Of a stretch of 64,000 nucleotides of DNA, positions 18,248-27,540 are shown piece by piece. A model generated the notes under the pieces. It saw only the letters and a program-made list of their open reading frames with translations. It did not search any database and had not been told where the DNA came from. Made by a program: the position numbers and the translations under genes. How positions within the stretch are numbered: the first letter of the stretch is position 1; the number at the start of each line of letters is the position of its first letter. This stretch comes from UBA4427 sp046351135. Its GTDB lineage: Bacteria; Myxococcota_A; UBA9160; UBA4427. The stretch is from positions 186,001 to 250,000 of the forward strand of contig JAXLZA010000002.1 in the NCBI GenBank assembly GCA_046351135.1, read 5' to 3'.

Positions 18248-19360
18248 CTAGAACTCGACGCCGAGCCCCACCGTCAACCGGAAGTCGTCCGACTTCGGGC
18301 GCGTGCCGGTGCCGTCCCGCTCCGGCTTCTCGATGCGATCCCAGTAGGCGCCGACGTCGAGGTCGATCGGATCCCAGACCGAGAAGCTGAGGACGCCGCT
18401 CGTCGAGTGGGCCGTCCGGCCGAGGTCGGTGACCAGGAGCTGGAGCGCGTAGCGCAGGGTGAGGTCGATGTCCCGAGGCAGATCGAAGGCGAGGTCCGCG
18501 CTCGCGATCGCCGCCGCGTCGGTCGAGCGCGTGTCGCCCGAGTTCTCGGTGTACTGGCCCGCCGCGCCGATCGCGAGCCGGAGCTCCGCGAGCGAATTGT
18601 CGATCGGGATGTAGCCGACTCCGGCGCCGGCCGTGTAGCGCCGGTCGATGTTCTGGAACTCGTCGGAGTAGAATTCGAAGGTCGGGATCCGGACGAAGAA
18701 CCGGTTCGTGACGAGCAGGTCGAACATCGTCGTGGCGCGGTGATTGTTGGTCGTGTTCGTGCCGTTTACCTTGCCGATCGCGCCGACGTACCGGCTCTCC
18801 CAGCGGGTGTAGGTCGTGTCGCGGCGGATCAGCGCGTTGGCGCCGAGGTCCTGCTGGTCCGTGTTGCCGGATCGCGCCGCGAGATTCGCCCCGAGCCGGA
18901 CCGACCAGCGGCGCAGCTCGAAGTCGTTCGGGTAGGTGATGCTGACGACCTCGCTTTGGGGCATCTCGAAGACCGAGCCGTCCTCGGCCTCGATCCGAAG
19001 GACGCCGCCGTGCAGCTCGGCCGTGCCCAGATGGGTCTGGTTGTGGGGCCCCCGGAAGATCCGGTGGCGGGCCAGCCGGAGATCGAGGACGTCCTCCCAG
19101 TCGATCGTGAGGTCGCTGAACTCGTCGCTGTTGAAGGTCACGACGTCGCGCTGCAGGACGATCAGCTCGCCCTTCAGCCACTCGCCCGAATCGATCCGGA
19201 CCCAGTCCCACTGATCCGGCGGCGGCGCGGGGGGAGCCCAGGCCCCTTCCTCCGCCGTCGCGACGCCGGCCAGCAGCAGGATCGACAGGAGCAGGAGCCT
19301 CGCGCTCCGGTCGATCGCCCCGAGCCGATCGTCTGCGAGGCCGCGTCGACATCGCCGCAT
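18248..19360 (-). CDS. DUF481-family outer-membrane beta-barrel protein
   Basis: ATG 19360 overlaps the stop of the upstream hydrolase gene (TGATG) and gives 370 residues with a signal peptide (LLLLSILLLAGVATA). An N-terminal segment (about 45-130) resembles a small surface-binding beta module with WVRIDSGEWLKGEL. The rest is alternating amphipathic strands ending in a terminal aromatic (VGLGVEF), as expected of a beta-barrel. Features such as VRLGANLAARSGNTDQQDLG match DUF481 (YdiY-like) proteins. The function of the family is unknown; some members are salt-induced. It is the last gene of a four-gene minus-strand operon. Confidence 0.85.
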   Translation of the reverse strand: MRRCRRGLADDRLGAIDRSARLLLLSILLLAGVATAEEGAWAPPAPPPDQWDWVRIDSGEWLKGELIVLQRDVVTFNSDEFSDLTIDWEDVLDLRLARHRIFRGPHNQTHLGTAELHGGVLRIEAEDGSVFEMPQSEVVSITYPNDFELRRWSVRLGANLAARSGNTDQQDLGANALIRRDTTYTRWESRYVGAIGKVNGTNTTNNHRATTMFDLLVTNRFFVRIPTFEFYSDEFQNIDRRYTAGAGVGYIPIDNSLAELRLAIGAAGQYTENSGDTRSTDAAAIASADLAFDLPRDIDLTLRYALQLLVTDLGRTAHSTSGVLSFSVWDPIDLDVGAYWDRIEKPERDGTGTRPKSDDFRLTVGLGVEF

Positions 19361-21291
19361 CAGGGCGCCATGGCCGACCGGAGGCGCGTCGCCGAGGGCG
19401 CCGGAAGCGGGCACTTCGAGGCCGCCGAGTGGGCCAGCAGGATCCGGCGCACCTCCTCGATCGTCTGCGGGGCAGCCTGCATGCCGGAGTGGGGGCTCTC
19501 GACGACCACCTCGGACTCGACGCCCTCGACATGGGCGCTGCGGTACTTGACGACGCCGTCGCCGGCCGTCTTGCGCGACGCGTTCACGTTCGTCACGGAG
19601 ATGATCGAGTGGGCCTTGATGCGCGGGCTAACGGGGATCTTCGAGAGCGTCTGGATGTAGGGATTGCCGGGCGACATGTTGTCGATGCTCGTCGGGATCC
19701 GGTTGAAGGTGAGCCCCGCCGAGCCGCTCGGCAGCAGCGTCACGAGATCGGCGCCGACCCGGACGAGCTCGCTCGGCAGCCGCACGAAATGCTCCGCGAT
19801 GCGCCGGACGATCTGCGGGCCCGCGAGGTAGCTGCCGCGATGGGGCGTCGCGAGGAACATCACCTCGGTCACGAAGGGGAGGGGCTCGACGAACATCGTC
19901 TGCTGCAGCAGCTCCCGGGTCTTCGGGGCGATCTCGAGATCCTCGAAGCGGTCGCTGCTGATGTTCTTCCAGAAACGGTCGCCGGAGTCGATCGCCGTCA
20001 GCTTCGTGAGCAGCCCGCCCTGGCTGTGGCCGAGGACGACCATGTCCTGGAGGCAGGGATCGATGCCGTCGGGATCGCCCTGGGCGACGGTCTCCGTCAG
20101 GGCCCTGCGAAGCTGCCAGCCCGAGTAGGCGATGGGATTGCCCGAGTCGTAGGTGAAGGTCCAGTACGCATAACGCTCGCGCAGCCGGGGATCGGCGAGC
20201 AGGTCGTTGATCATGTCGGCCCACCGCGCCGGGCTCGAGGCCGTTCCGTGGACGAAGACGACCGGGATGCGGCCCCGAAGGTAGGGGCGGATGGCGTGGA
20301 GCGCGCTCTTCTTGCGGACGCCGATCGCATTGCCGAGGAAGGTCTGGAGCTCCGTCTTCCAGAAGCGGGACTCGGCGAGCGAGGCGGCGAGCGCGGCCGA
20401 GGGCTCGGACTCGAGCGGGATGGTCCGCCCGGCGGCGTTCTCGAAGGTCAGGCTGTCGAGGCTCGCGAAGATTTCGATGTGCGCGTCGATCCGGCCGGTA
20501 TCCAGCCCTTCCATCGGACGATCGATCACGACCACCGCCGTGAGGGGCACGAGGTCCGAGGGATCGAGGCGGACCACCGGAGTGACGCCGGGAAGCGGCT
20601 TCGCCCGGGCGCCGAGCGGCGCGCCGATGCCCGGATGGCGGTAGCGATTGCGCAGACCACTGACCTGCAGCTCGGTCACCGGCCGCAAGTCGTAGTATTC
20701 GTGGTCGGCGATCTGGAATATCTCCGGTCGGACGGAGACGCTGGCCTTGCCGAAGGGCAGGCCGAGCTCGAAGTCGTTGAGATGCTTGAGCGCGAGCAGT
20801 CCGCCCGGCGTCCGCTTGAAGGCGGCGGTGAGCGCGCGGTTGTAGAGGTCGGCGGCGATGCGCGCCCGGGGATCGAGGGGGCCGAGGGGCGTCTTCCCCG
20901 TCTCGGGAAAGAGCAGGGCCCAGGCGTAGGTCAACGCAGCCGCGTAGTCCGACTGGCTCTTCGTCCGCTCGGCATGGAGGAACGAGAGCTCCGCGAGGGC
21001 GAAGAGCGCTTGCGGCGGGAAGCCCTCCGCCCGCGCCGCGCCGTGGAGATTGGCCAGGGCGACGATCGGCTGCTTCCGATAGGTCTCGAGCAGGTCGTAG
21101 CGTCGGAGCTCGTTCTGCGAGAAATCGCTCGCACCATCGCCCGTGAGGGCACTGCGGGTCAGGTAGCGCTGGATTTCTCGCGGATTGCCCATGCGGACGC
21201 CGACCGGGCTGCTGCATGCGAGCGAGGCCAGAACGAGGACCAGCACGAGGAGGAGGCTGGCCGCGGTGCGAAGGGATCCGATCACGCTCAT
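19360..21291 (-). CDS. Exported alpha/beta hydrolase (putative lipoprotein)
   Basis: The 643-residue product begins with a hydrophobic signal (LLLVLVLVLASLACSS) ending in a possible but non-canonical lipobox Cys. Residues about 40-330 form a helical and beta N-terminal region without a recognised domain. The C-terminal half is an alpha/beta hydrolase: oxyanion motif VVFVHGTASSPARW, nucleophile elbow VVLGHSQGGLL, and a candidate catalytic His in ESPHSG. The DSGNPIAYSG region resembles lipase/esterase-like family members. A lipase or esterase acting in the periplasm or at the outer membrane is likely. It is coupled by overlapping stops and starts to the lipoprotein gene before it and the DUF481 gene after it. 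Confidence 0.85.
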   Translation of the reverse strand: MSVIGSLRTAASLLLVLVLVLASLACSSPVGVRMGNPREIQRYLTRSALTGDGASDFSQNELRRYDLLETYRKQPIVALANLHGAARAEGFPPQALFALAELSFLHAERTKSQSDYAAALTYAWALLFPETGKTPLGPLDPRARIAADLYNRALTAAFKRTPGGLLALKHLNDFELGLPFGKASVSVRPEIFQIADHEYYDLRPVTELQVSGLRNRYRHPGIGAPLGARAKPLPGVTPVVRLDPSDLVPLTAVVVIDRPMEGLDTGRIDAHIEIFASLDSLTFENAAGRTIPLESEPSAALAASLAESRFWKTELQTFLGNAIGVRKKSALHAIRPYLRGRIPVVFVHGTASSPARWADMINDLLADPRLRERYAYWTFTYDSGNPIAYSGWQLRRALTETVAQGDPDGIDPCLQDMVVLGHSQGGLLTKLTAIDSGDRFWKNISSDRFEDLEIAPKTRELLQQTMFVEPLPFVTEVMFLATPHRGSYLAGPQIVRRIAEHFVRLPSELVRVGADLVTLLPSGSAGLTFNRIPTSIDNMSPGNPYIQTLSKIPVSPRIKAHSIISVTNVNASRKTAGDGVVKYRSAHVEGVESEVVVESPHSGMQAAPQTIEEVRRILLAHSAASKCPLPAPSATRLRSAMAP

Positions 21292-22661
21292 CCATGGGCT
21301 CCATCGGTCGGCCCCGATCCAGGGGGCAGCGACCGGGCACGACGTCCCCGGGTGTCGAGGGCGTGGGAGGCGAGACGATAGGCGAAGAGCAGTCCGAAGA
21401 AGACGAGGATCAGCTGGAGCGCGCGCCAGGCGGCTCGGTCGACCAGGGCCTGGGCACCGCTCTCGGCCCGGTCCAGCCGCATCGTGAGCTCGCCGAGGGG
21501 CCCCGTCAGGGCTTCGGAGCTCGCGAGGGTCCGGGTGGCTTCGATCAGGGCGCGGAGCTCGGTCGCTGCGGTGCCGATCTCGGCTGCGGCCTGCTGCCAC
21601 TCCCGGACGTCGAAGGGTCGGGAAGGGCGGCTCGGGTCCCTGGGCGGCTTCGAGAGCTCGGCCACGAGCCCGCCCCAGGCCTCGCCCGCCGCCGCCACGG
21701 CGGACGCGGAGCCCTCGATCGACTTCGCGAGGGGCTCGATGCTCCGCCCCGAGCGCTCGGCCTCCGCGAGCAGCGCGTGCAGCGTGTCCGGCAGGGCCTC
21801 GGCCGTCCGCGAGAGGGACTCGGCGCTACGGGCGAGGGTGGCGAAGCTCTCGACGCCCGACTCGATGTTGCCCTGCTGGGACAGGTCGAGGGCGAGCAGC
21901 TGCAGGTTCCAGCGGATCAGGCGCGGCATCGAATCGACGACCCGCGTCATCTGCATCGCCGTGTCGTTGAACTCGTGGATCGCCTGGGCGCCGTGATCGA
22001 CGCCCTGCAGGGCGCGAAACGGCGACATCGGGATTGCGGTGACCCAGTCGATGATGGGACTCATGGCGCTGGCGGTGATGAGGCTCTGGACCTTCTCGGC
22101 GACGAATTCGCCGCGGATCGGCTGCGCGCGCACCAGCGCCTCGACCTCGGTCGTGACGCGCGCGAGCTGCTTCTCGTCGAGGAAGCGGTGGCCCACGTCG
22201 ACGGCGGCGGCCACCAGCTCCCGGCTCGCGGCCACCGCGATCGGCTGCTGCTCCGCGAAGACGTCGCGGCCGCTGCCGGTCGTCAGGTATTCCTCGAGCG
22301 ATTTGGCGAGGGTCAGGAGGGCGACGTAGGCGGCTTCGGGCTCCTTCAGGAAGGTGGCGTCGGTGATGGCCGGCGTCATGCCGAGCTTCCAGCGGAGCGT
22401 GCGGCGCTGGATCGCGACGTCCGTGGTGCCGCTCGCGATCGAGTTCGCCGTCGCGATCACCGTCGACTCGAAGCGCCCCGCGAACTGGAGCAGGGCCTCC
22501 CGCAGCTCGTCCTCGGAGATGCGACCCTTCTGGATCGTCTGCCCGGCGAAGTCGGCGACCGCCTGGCTGCCCGGGATCATGCGACAGCCGACGAGCAGCA
22601 GGCTCGCGGCGAGCCCCGCGACGAGAGCGCCGAGACGCAGCGCGACGATTCCGTTCTCCAT
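21288..22661 (-). CDS. Lipoprotein with long helical region and C-terminal membrane helix
   Basis: The 457-residue product has a canonical lipobox (LLLVGC) after a short signal sequence, so it should be lipidated. The body is almost all helix: heptad-like segments (SESLSRTAEALPDTLHALL and similar) suggest a coiled coil. A hydrophobic helix (LQLILVFFGLLFAYRLASHAL) precedes a short basic tail. This resembles methyl-accepting-like helical scaffolds but lacks any signalling hairpin motif, and I do not recognise a family. It lies between the amidohydrolase and the exported hydrolase, 17 bases after the former and overlapping the latter, so it probably works with the hydrolase at the envelope. Confidence 0.7.
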   Translation of the reverse strand: MENGIVALRLGALVAGLAASLLLVGCRMIPGSQAVADFAGQTIQKGRISEDELREALLQFAGRFESTVIATANSIASGTTDVAIQRRTLRWKLGMTPAITDATFLKEPEAAYVALLTLAKSLEEYLTTGSGRDVFAEQQPIAVAASRELVAAAVDVGHRFLDEKQLARVTTEVEALVRAQPIRGEFVAEKVQSLITASAMSPIIDWVTAIPMSPFRALQGVDHGAQAIHEFNDTAMQMTRVVDSMPRLIRWNLQLLALDLSQQGNIESGVESFATLARSAESLSRTAEALPDTLHALLAEAERSGRSIEPLAKSIEGSASAVAAAGEAWGGLVAELSKPPRDPSRPSRPFDVREWQQAAAEIGTAATELRALIEATRTLASSEALTGPLGELTMRLDRAESGAQALVDRAAWRALQLILVFFGLLFAYRLASHALDTRGRRARSLPPGSGPTDGAHG

Positions 22662-22678
22662 GTCGATCGTGTCCCGGT

Positions 22679-24388
22679 CTACTGGCCGTGTCGCAGCAGG
22701 ACTCCGGAATAGACGTTCGTCGGTCGATCGTCCTCGATCGTGACCTGCCCGTTGACGACGACCCAGCGATAGCCCGTTCCGTTCGACGCGACGCGGTACT
22801 CGTCTCCGGGCAGGTCGTGGCGGAAGGTCGGGAACTCGTAGTCGAGCTTCGCGTAGTCGTAGACGATGACGTCCGCCGCCGCGCCCTCGCGCAGCACGCC
22901 GCGATCGCGGAAGCCGGCGCAGTGGGCCGGCAGCGCCGAGAGGCGCCAGTGGGCCTCCTCGAGGGTCGTGAGCGGCGTGTCGCGGACGTAGCGCGCGATG
23001 AGCTCGGTGCCGTAGCTCCCCGCCGCGAGATACTTGAGGTGGGCGCCGCCGTCGGAGAGACCCGGGATGACGTACGGATTGCCGATCAGCTGGGCGAGGC
23101 CCTTCATGTCGATGTCGAACTGGGCGGCCGAGAAGATGGTCCGCAGGTCGTCGGCGACGACGAGGTCGCAGATCGCATCGACGATGGGCTTGCCCGTCGC
23201 CTCGGCGATCTCGCGGATGCACTTGCCGACGAAGCGCTGCTGGTCCGCCGTGAAGGTCTCGACGACCTTCACCTCGTCGACGCCGGCGATGAACATGTAC
23301 TTGAGGGGCGTGCCGCGCAGCTTCTCGCGGACCGCCGGGTCCGCCATGTTCGCGAGCTTCGTCTGCTTCGACAGCTCGGGGCCCGTGAACTCGTTCCAGA
23401 CCGGGCCCCAGAGATCCCAGTAGTCGAAGGTGAAGACGAGGGGCGGGTTCTGGGTGATGCCCTGGCCGTAGATGCGCAGGCCCTTGTCGCGGCAGCGCTC
23501 GAACCAGGCCATCAGGTCGGTGTGCATGTCGATCATGTAGGGCGACGCCGGCATCGCCTGGTAGATGATGGGCGCACCGGAGAGCTCCGCGATCCGTTCC
23601 CAGTTCTCCCGCGGCATGCCGGCCGCCGACATTTCGATGAAGCCCTCGCCCCGCTCGCCGAGGACCTTCGCGAGGACCTCGAGCGTCTCGGGCCACATCA
23701 CGTCGGAGGGCATCGGCGTCCCGTCGAAGTCCGACTGCGCCGCCCCGCCGGCCGTCTCCTTCGTCGGATCGCCCGGCGTCCCGAGCGTCTGGGTCGACCA
23801 GCCACAGGCCCCGGCATCCATCGCCTCGTTCAGGAGCCGGGCCATCTCGGCGTGCTCGGCGTCGGTCGGCTTGCGACCGGCCTTCGCGTCCTCGAGCCCG
23901 AGGACGGCGATCAGGAGCGGATTGACACCGACGTAGGGCAGCAGATTCACCGCCTTCGGCTGCCGATCGATGCTGTCGAGCATCTCCGGATAGGTCTCCC
24001 AGTCCCACGGAATCGACGCCTTCAGCGTCGCCAGCGGGATCGCCTCGACCTTCGTCATCGACTTCATCGAGATCTCGCGCAAGTCGGGCTTGCAGGGCGC
24101 GAAGCCGAAGCCGCAGTTGCCGATCACGACGGATGTGACGCCGTTGGTCCCGGAGGTCGTCAGGTAGGGATCCCAGAAGATCTGGGCGTCGTAGTGGGTG
24201 TGCAGGTCGATGAAGCCCGGGGCGACGACGAGCCCGGTCGCGTCGAGCTCGCGGGTCGCCTCGCCGGGCTTGATCCGCCCGATCTTCGCGATGACGCCGT
24301 CCTTGATCCCGAGGTCGCCTCGATAACGCGGGTTGCGCTGGCCATCGACGATCATGCCGTTGCGGATTGCGAGGTCGTAGCGGGCCAT
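22679..24388 (-). CDS. Amidohydrolase family protein (N-acyl-D-amino-acid deacylase-like)
   Basis: The 569-residue enzyme starts at ATG 24388 behind CCGGAG. It opens with the urease-superfamily pattern: an N-terminal beta domain (MARYDLAIRNGMIVDG) and the metal motif PGFIDLHTHYD with His at 63 and 65. A late catalytic Asp is in PGLSDGGAH, and the C-terminal strands (GVLREGAAADVIVYD) close the beta-sandwich. This matches the amidohydrolase_3/D-aminoacylase subgroup (COG3653). Substrates of close relatives range from N-acyl-D-amino acids to unknown cyclic amides, so specificity is open. It heads a four-gene operon and is divergent from a DUF4126 gene. Confidence 0.9.
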   Translation of the reverse strand: MARYDLAIRNGMIVDGQRNPRYRGDLGIKDGVIAKIGRIKPGEATRELDATGLVVAPGFIDLHTHYDAQIFWDPYLTTSGTNGVTSVVIGNCGFGFAPCKPDLREISMKSMTKVEAIPLATLKASIPWDWETYPEMLDSIDRQPKAVNLLPYVGVNPLLIAVLGLEDAKAGRKPTDAEHAEMARLLNEAMDAGACGWSTQTLGTPGDPTKETAGGAAQSDFDGTPMPSDVMWPETLEVLAKVLGERGEGFIEMSAAGMPRENWERIAELSGAPIIYQAMPASPYMIDMHTDLMAWFERCRDKGLRIYGQGITQNPPLVFTFDYWDLWGPVWNEFTGPELSKQTKLANMADPAVREKLRGTPLKYMFIAGVDEVKVVETFTADQQRFVGKCIREIAEATGKPIVDAICDLVVADDLRTIFSAAQFDIDMKGLAQLIGNPYVIPGLSDGGAHLKYLAAGSYGTELIARYVRDTPLTTLEEAHWRLSALPAHCAGFRDRGVLREGAAADVIVYDYAKLDYEFPTFRHDLPGDEYRVASNGTGYRWVVVNGQVTIEDDRPTNVYSGVLLRHGQ

Positions 24389-24529
24389 GGGGCGGTCTCC
24401 GGGGGGTGTTCGGGGGGGCGCATCGGGCGGGCGGGCCGGCCCGGTCGGGCGGCGTCCGCTCTCTTCGCGGGAAGTCTCGCAATGCGGTCCCTGGCGCGCC
24501 AGATCCGGGCAGCCGAAGATGGGGGCAAG

Positions 24530-25144
24530 ATGACCGTCGAGGCCACCCATCTCCTCGCGATCGCGGCGGCCCTGGGCTGGGCGAGCGGACTGCGGCTCTA
24601 CGCAGTCCTGTTCCTGGTCGGACTGGCGGGCTACCTCGGCTGGGTCCCCGTGACACACGGCCTCGCGCCGCTCTCGATGCCGCTCGTTCTGGGCGCGACC
24701 GGGCTCCTGTTCGTCGTCGAGTTCTTCGCCGACAAGCTGCCGGGCATCGACTCGGTCTGGGATGCGATCCACACCGTCATCCGGATTCCGGCGGGCGCCG
24801 CGCTGGCCGCCAGCGTACTCGGCGGCGACGACGCGAGCTGGACCCTGATCGCTGCCCTGATGGGCGGCACGCTCGCGGCGACCAGTCACGTCGCGAAGGC
24901 GACGACCCGCGCCGCGGTCAATGCGTCGCCGGAGCCCTTCTCGAACGTCGGTCTCTCGCTGCTCGGGGATGCGGCCGTCCCGGGCATGCTCTGGCTCGCC
25001 TGGGAGCAGCCGGGCTGGTTCTTCGCGGCGCTCGGGGTCGCGGTCGTCGGGGCACTCGTGGCGACGGTCGTGCTGTTCCGAGTCCTGCGCGGTCTCGCCC
25101 GCGGCCTCTTCGATCGAGCGTCGCGCGAGGCGATGCCCGGGTAA
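24530..25144 (+). CDS. DUF4126 integral membrane protein
   Basis: The 204-residue product has about five membrane helices and the DUF4126 signature TSHVAKATTRAAVNASPEP followed by FSNVGLSLLGDA. ATG 24530 is preceded by GGGGGCAAG at good spacing; an upstream in-frame ATG at 24482 would add 16 hydrophilic residues and is less likely. The family is of unknown function; the N-terminal SGLRLYAVLFLVGLAG is typical. The gene is divergent from the amidohydrolase across about 140 bases and is followed by the peroxidase gene, which has its own operator, so it is probably monocistronic. Confidence 0.85.
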   Translation: MTVEATHLLAIAAALGWASGLRLYAVLFLVGLAGYLGWVPVTHGLAPLSMPLVLGATGLLFVVEFFADKLPGIDSVWDAIHTVIRIPAGAALAASVLGGDDASWTLIAALMGGTLAATSHVAKATTRAAVNASPEPFSNVGLSLLGDAAVPGMLWLAWEQPGWFFAALGVAVVGALVATVVLFRVLRGLARGLFDRASREAMPG

Positions 25145-25178
25145 CGAGCCGAAGAGGCCGGCCGCCTGCGGGGATGTT

Positions 25179-25198
25179 GAAAATGACTTTCATTTCTG
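25179..25198. promoter_or_regulatory. Fur-box-like palindrome upstream of the di-haem peroxidase
   Basis: AAATGA (25181-25186), CTT, TCATTT (25190-25195) is a perfect 6-3-6 inverted repeat, and the flanks extend it partly (GA before, CTG after). It is AT-rich in a GC-rich genome. It closely resembles classical Fur operators, which contain GAAAATGA-type half sites. It lies 53 bases before the peroxidase ATG, a normal operator position. Confidence 0.6.
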
Positions 25199-25247
25199 AT
25201 TGACTTGGGACTCCGCTCGCGCCTGCTCCCCTGAGCCGAGGTCCCCC

Positions 25248-26999
25248 ATGTCCCCCCTGCCGTCCGCCCGATCCCGTCGCCCCACCCATGCCCTCGCTCC
25301 GCTCGCACGACCCGGGGCGCGGATCTTCGCCGCGCTCGCGCTTGCGGTCGGGCTCGTCGCACCGACCGCGAGGGCCGAGGAGGATCCCGCCGAGGTCGCG
25401 ATCGGAGAGCGGCTCTTCCTCGAGACCCGCTTCGCCGAGTTTTTCGCCCGCGAGGCAACGGACCCGAACGCGCCGCTCGCATCCGGGGATCCGGTCCTCG
25501 ACACGACCCGGACGACCGGCGCGGATCTCCCCGGGCCCTTCGCGGGCCAGTCGATGAACTGCCGTGCCTGTCATCTCGTCGACGAGCACCGCGACACCCC
25601 GAGCGCCGGTCTCCGGACCTACGCCGACTTCGCGCGGCGCAGCCCGATTCCCGCGCGGGGCGATGGTCGGACGACGGCGCCGCGCAACTCTCCCGCTCTC
25701 GTGAACGCGTCGCTCGCGCGGCGCGGCGGGCTCCTGCTCCACCTCGACGGGGAGTTCGGCTCGCTCGAGTCCCTCGTGCGCGGCACGCTCACGGGGCGCA
25801 ACTACGGCTGGCTCCCGACCGAGCACGCCGCCGCCGTCGCCCACATCGCCCGCGTCGTGCGGGAGGACGACGGCACGGGCGCCCTCGCCGCGGCCTTCGG
25901 CGGCGCCTATCGCGACGTGCTGGCGGGCGACGCCGCGCGGGTGCCGGCGGAGCTCGTGCTCCCCGAAGCGCTGCGCATCGACGTCGATCAGGCGACGGAC
26001 GACGCGATCCTCGACGCCGTCGCGCGTCTCGTCGCGATCTACGTCGAGCAGCTCGTCTTCTCCCAGGACGAGGCCGGTCGCTTCGACGGCTCGCCCTACG
26101 ACGCCTTCCTGCGCGCCAACGGCCTGCCTCTCGCCCCGCGCAGCCGGGAGACGCCCGCCGCCTACACCGCCCGCCTGCGTCGCGCCCTGCTGCGGCTGCG
26201 CACCGTCGTCTACGTCGACGACGGCCCCTTCACGACCCACCCCGGCCGCCGCGTCTTCGGGCCGCGCGAGCTCCGCGGGCTCCTCGTCTTCCTCGAGCCG
26301 GCGCCGCGGCGACCGCGCGCGACCGAGCTCGCCCGCGGCGGCATCGGCAACTGCGCCGCCTGTCACGCCGCACCGACCTTCACCGACTTCGGCTTCCACA
26401 ACACCGGCGTCAGCCAGGTCGAATACGACGCGCTCCACGGCCCCGGGCGCTTCGCCGCCCTCCCGATCCCCGACCTTGCGACCCGCAACGCCGATCCCGA
26501 TGCGTGGCTGCCGGCGAGCCCCTCGCATCCGAACGCCCAGGAGCCCTTCCGCGCCCCCGCCGATCCCGCGGATCCGCGGCGTACCGACCTCGGCGTCTGG
26601 AACGTCGTCGCGAATCCCGACCTGCCCGCCGTCCAGGCGAAGCTCCAGGGCGCTCTCTGCCGTCAGGCGATCGAAAGCAACGACCGGGCGGTCGTTGCGT
26701 CGGCCCACGGCTCGGCGCTTCCCGGCGTCCCCTGCCGGCCCGGGATCCTGCTCGACCGCGCGGTGGCACGATTCAAGACCCCCGGCCTCCGCGATCTGTC
26801 CCACTCGGCCCCCTATCTGCACGACGGGTCCCGCGATTCGCTGGAGGAGGTCGTCGATTTCTATCGGACGGTGTCGGAAGGGGCGAGGGCCGGCACCCTC
26901 CGCAACGGGGCACCGGAGCTCCGGGGCATCGCGCTGACCGAGGCCGACGTCGCGGCGGTGGCCGCCTTCCTGCGCGCCCTCGACGAGGACTACGAATGA
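25248..26999 (+). CDS. Secreted di-haem cytochrome c peroxidase-family protein
   Basis: The 583-residue product has a signal peptide (FAALALAVGLVAPTARA) and two c-type haem sites, CRACH at 105-109 and CAACH at 369-373, so it matures in the periplasm. The spacing and the GxFKTPxLRDLSHSAPYLHDG-type segment near residue 500 match the MauG/CcpA di-haem peroxidase superfamily. At over 540 mature residues it is longer than CcpA (about 330) and closer to large MauG/MbnH-like oxidases. It either detoxifies H2O2 or oxidises a protein or metal-chelator substrate. The Fur-like palindrome 53 bases upstream suggests it is made under iron starvation. GAGG precedes ATG 25248. Confidence 0.85.
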   Translation: MSPLPSARSRRPTHALAPLARPGARIFAALALAVGLVAPTARAEEDPAEVAIGERLFLETRFAEFFAREATDPNAPLASGDPVLDTTRTTGADLPGPFAGQSMNCRACHLVDEHRDTPSAGLRTYADFARRSPIPARGDGRTTAPRNSPALVNASLARRGGLLLHLDGEFGSLESLVRGTLTGRNYGWLPTEHAAAVAHIARVVREDDGTGALAAAFGGAYRDVLAGDAARVPAELVLPEALRIDVDQATDDAILDAVARLVAIYVEQLVFSQDEAGRFDGSPYDAFLRANGLPLAPRSRETPAAYTARLRRALLRLRTVVYVDDGPFTTHPGRRVFGPRELRGLLVFLEPAPRRPRATELARGGIGNCAACHAAPTFTDFGFHNTGVSQVEYDALHGPGRFAALPIPDLATRNADPDAWLPASPSHPNAQEPFRAPADPADPRRTDLGVWNVVANPDLPAVQAKLQGALCRQAIESNDRAVVASAHGSALPGVPCRPGILLDRAVARFKTPGLRDLSHSAPYLHDGSRDSLEEVVDFYRTVSEGARAGTLRNGAPELRGIALTEADVAAVAAFLRALDEDYE

Positions 27000-27111
27000 G
27001 TCGCCGGGGCGAGCCTGACGGCGCGGTGATGGGGGTGTAAGGTCGGCTCGACCGATCGATCCACCGCGAGCTCCGGGGCGACCCGACGAGGCGACGGACC
27101 GGAGGAGCACG

Positions 27112-27540
27112 ATGTCGATGATCGACGAGATGGGCAACGCGCCCGACGATCCGCTGGAGCCCGACGAAGCCGACCCGTCGCTCGTGACCTGGACCCACGT
27201 CATCTACGCGCTCCACGCGGCGAGCCTGCTCATCGGCGTCGTCGGGGCCGCGTCGATCGTCGGGGCCTTTCTGTTCGGGATCCCCTCGATCCTCGCGGTG
27301 ATCCTGAACTACGTCCGGCGCGACGACGTCCGCGGGACCTGGCTCGAGTCCCATTTCCGCTGGCAGATCCGCACCTTCTGGTATGCGTTCGCCTGGGCGG
27401 CCGCGGGCATGGCCGCGTTCGTGACGATCGTGCTCATCCCGGTCGCGGTCGCGATCTGGTTCGCCCTCGCGATCTGGGTGGTCTACCGCGTGGTGCGCGG
27501 CTGGCTGAATCTGCGGGAAGGGCGCTCGGTTCCCGTCTGA
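27112..27540 (+). CDS. DUF4870-like small membrane protein
   Basis: The 142-residue product has an acidic N-terminus and three or four membrane helices. The central motif ILNYVRRDDVRGTWLESHFR, followed by WQIRTFWY, is typical of DUF4870/Tic20-like proteins, which are of unknown function. GGAGGAGC lies at good distance before ATG 27112. It is preceded by 112 bases without features after the peroxidase gene and followed by the TonB operon, with which it probably does not share a transcript. Confidence 0.8.
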   Translation: MSMIDEMGNAPDDPLEPDEADPSLVTWTHVIYALHAASLLIGVVGAASIVGAFLFGIPSILAVILNYVRRDDVRGTWLESHFRWQIRTFWYAFAWAAAGMAAFVTIVLIPVAVAIWFALAIWVVYRVVRGWLNLREGRSVPV

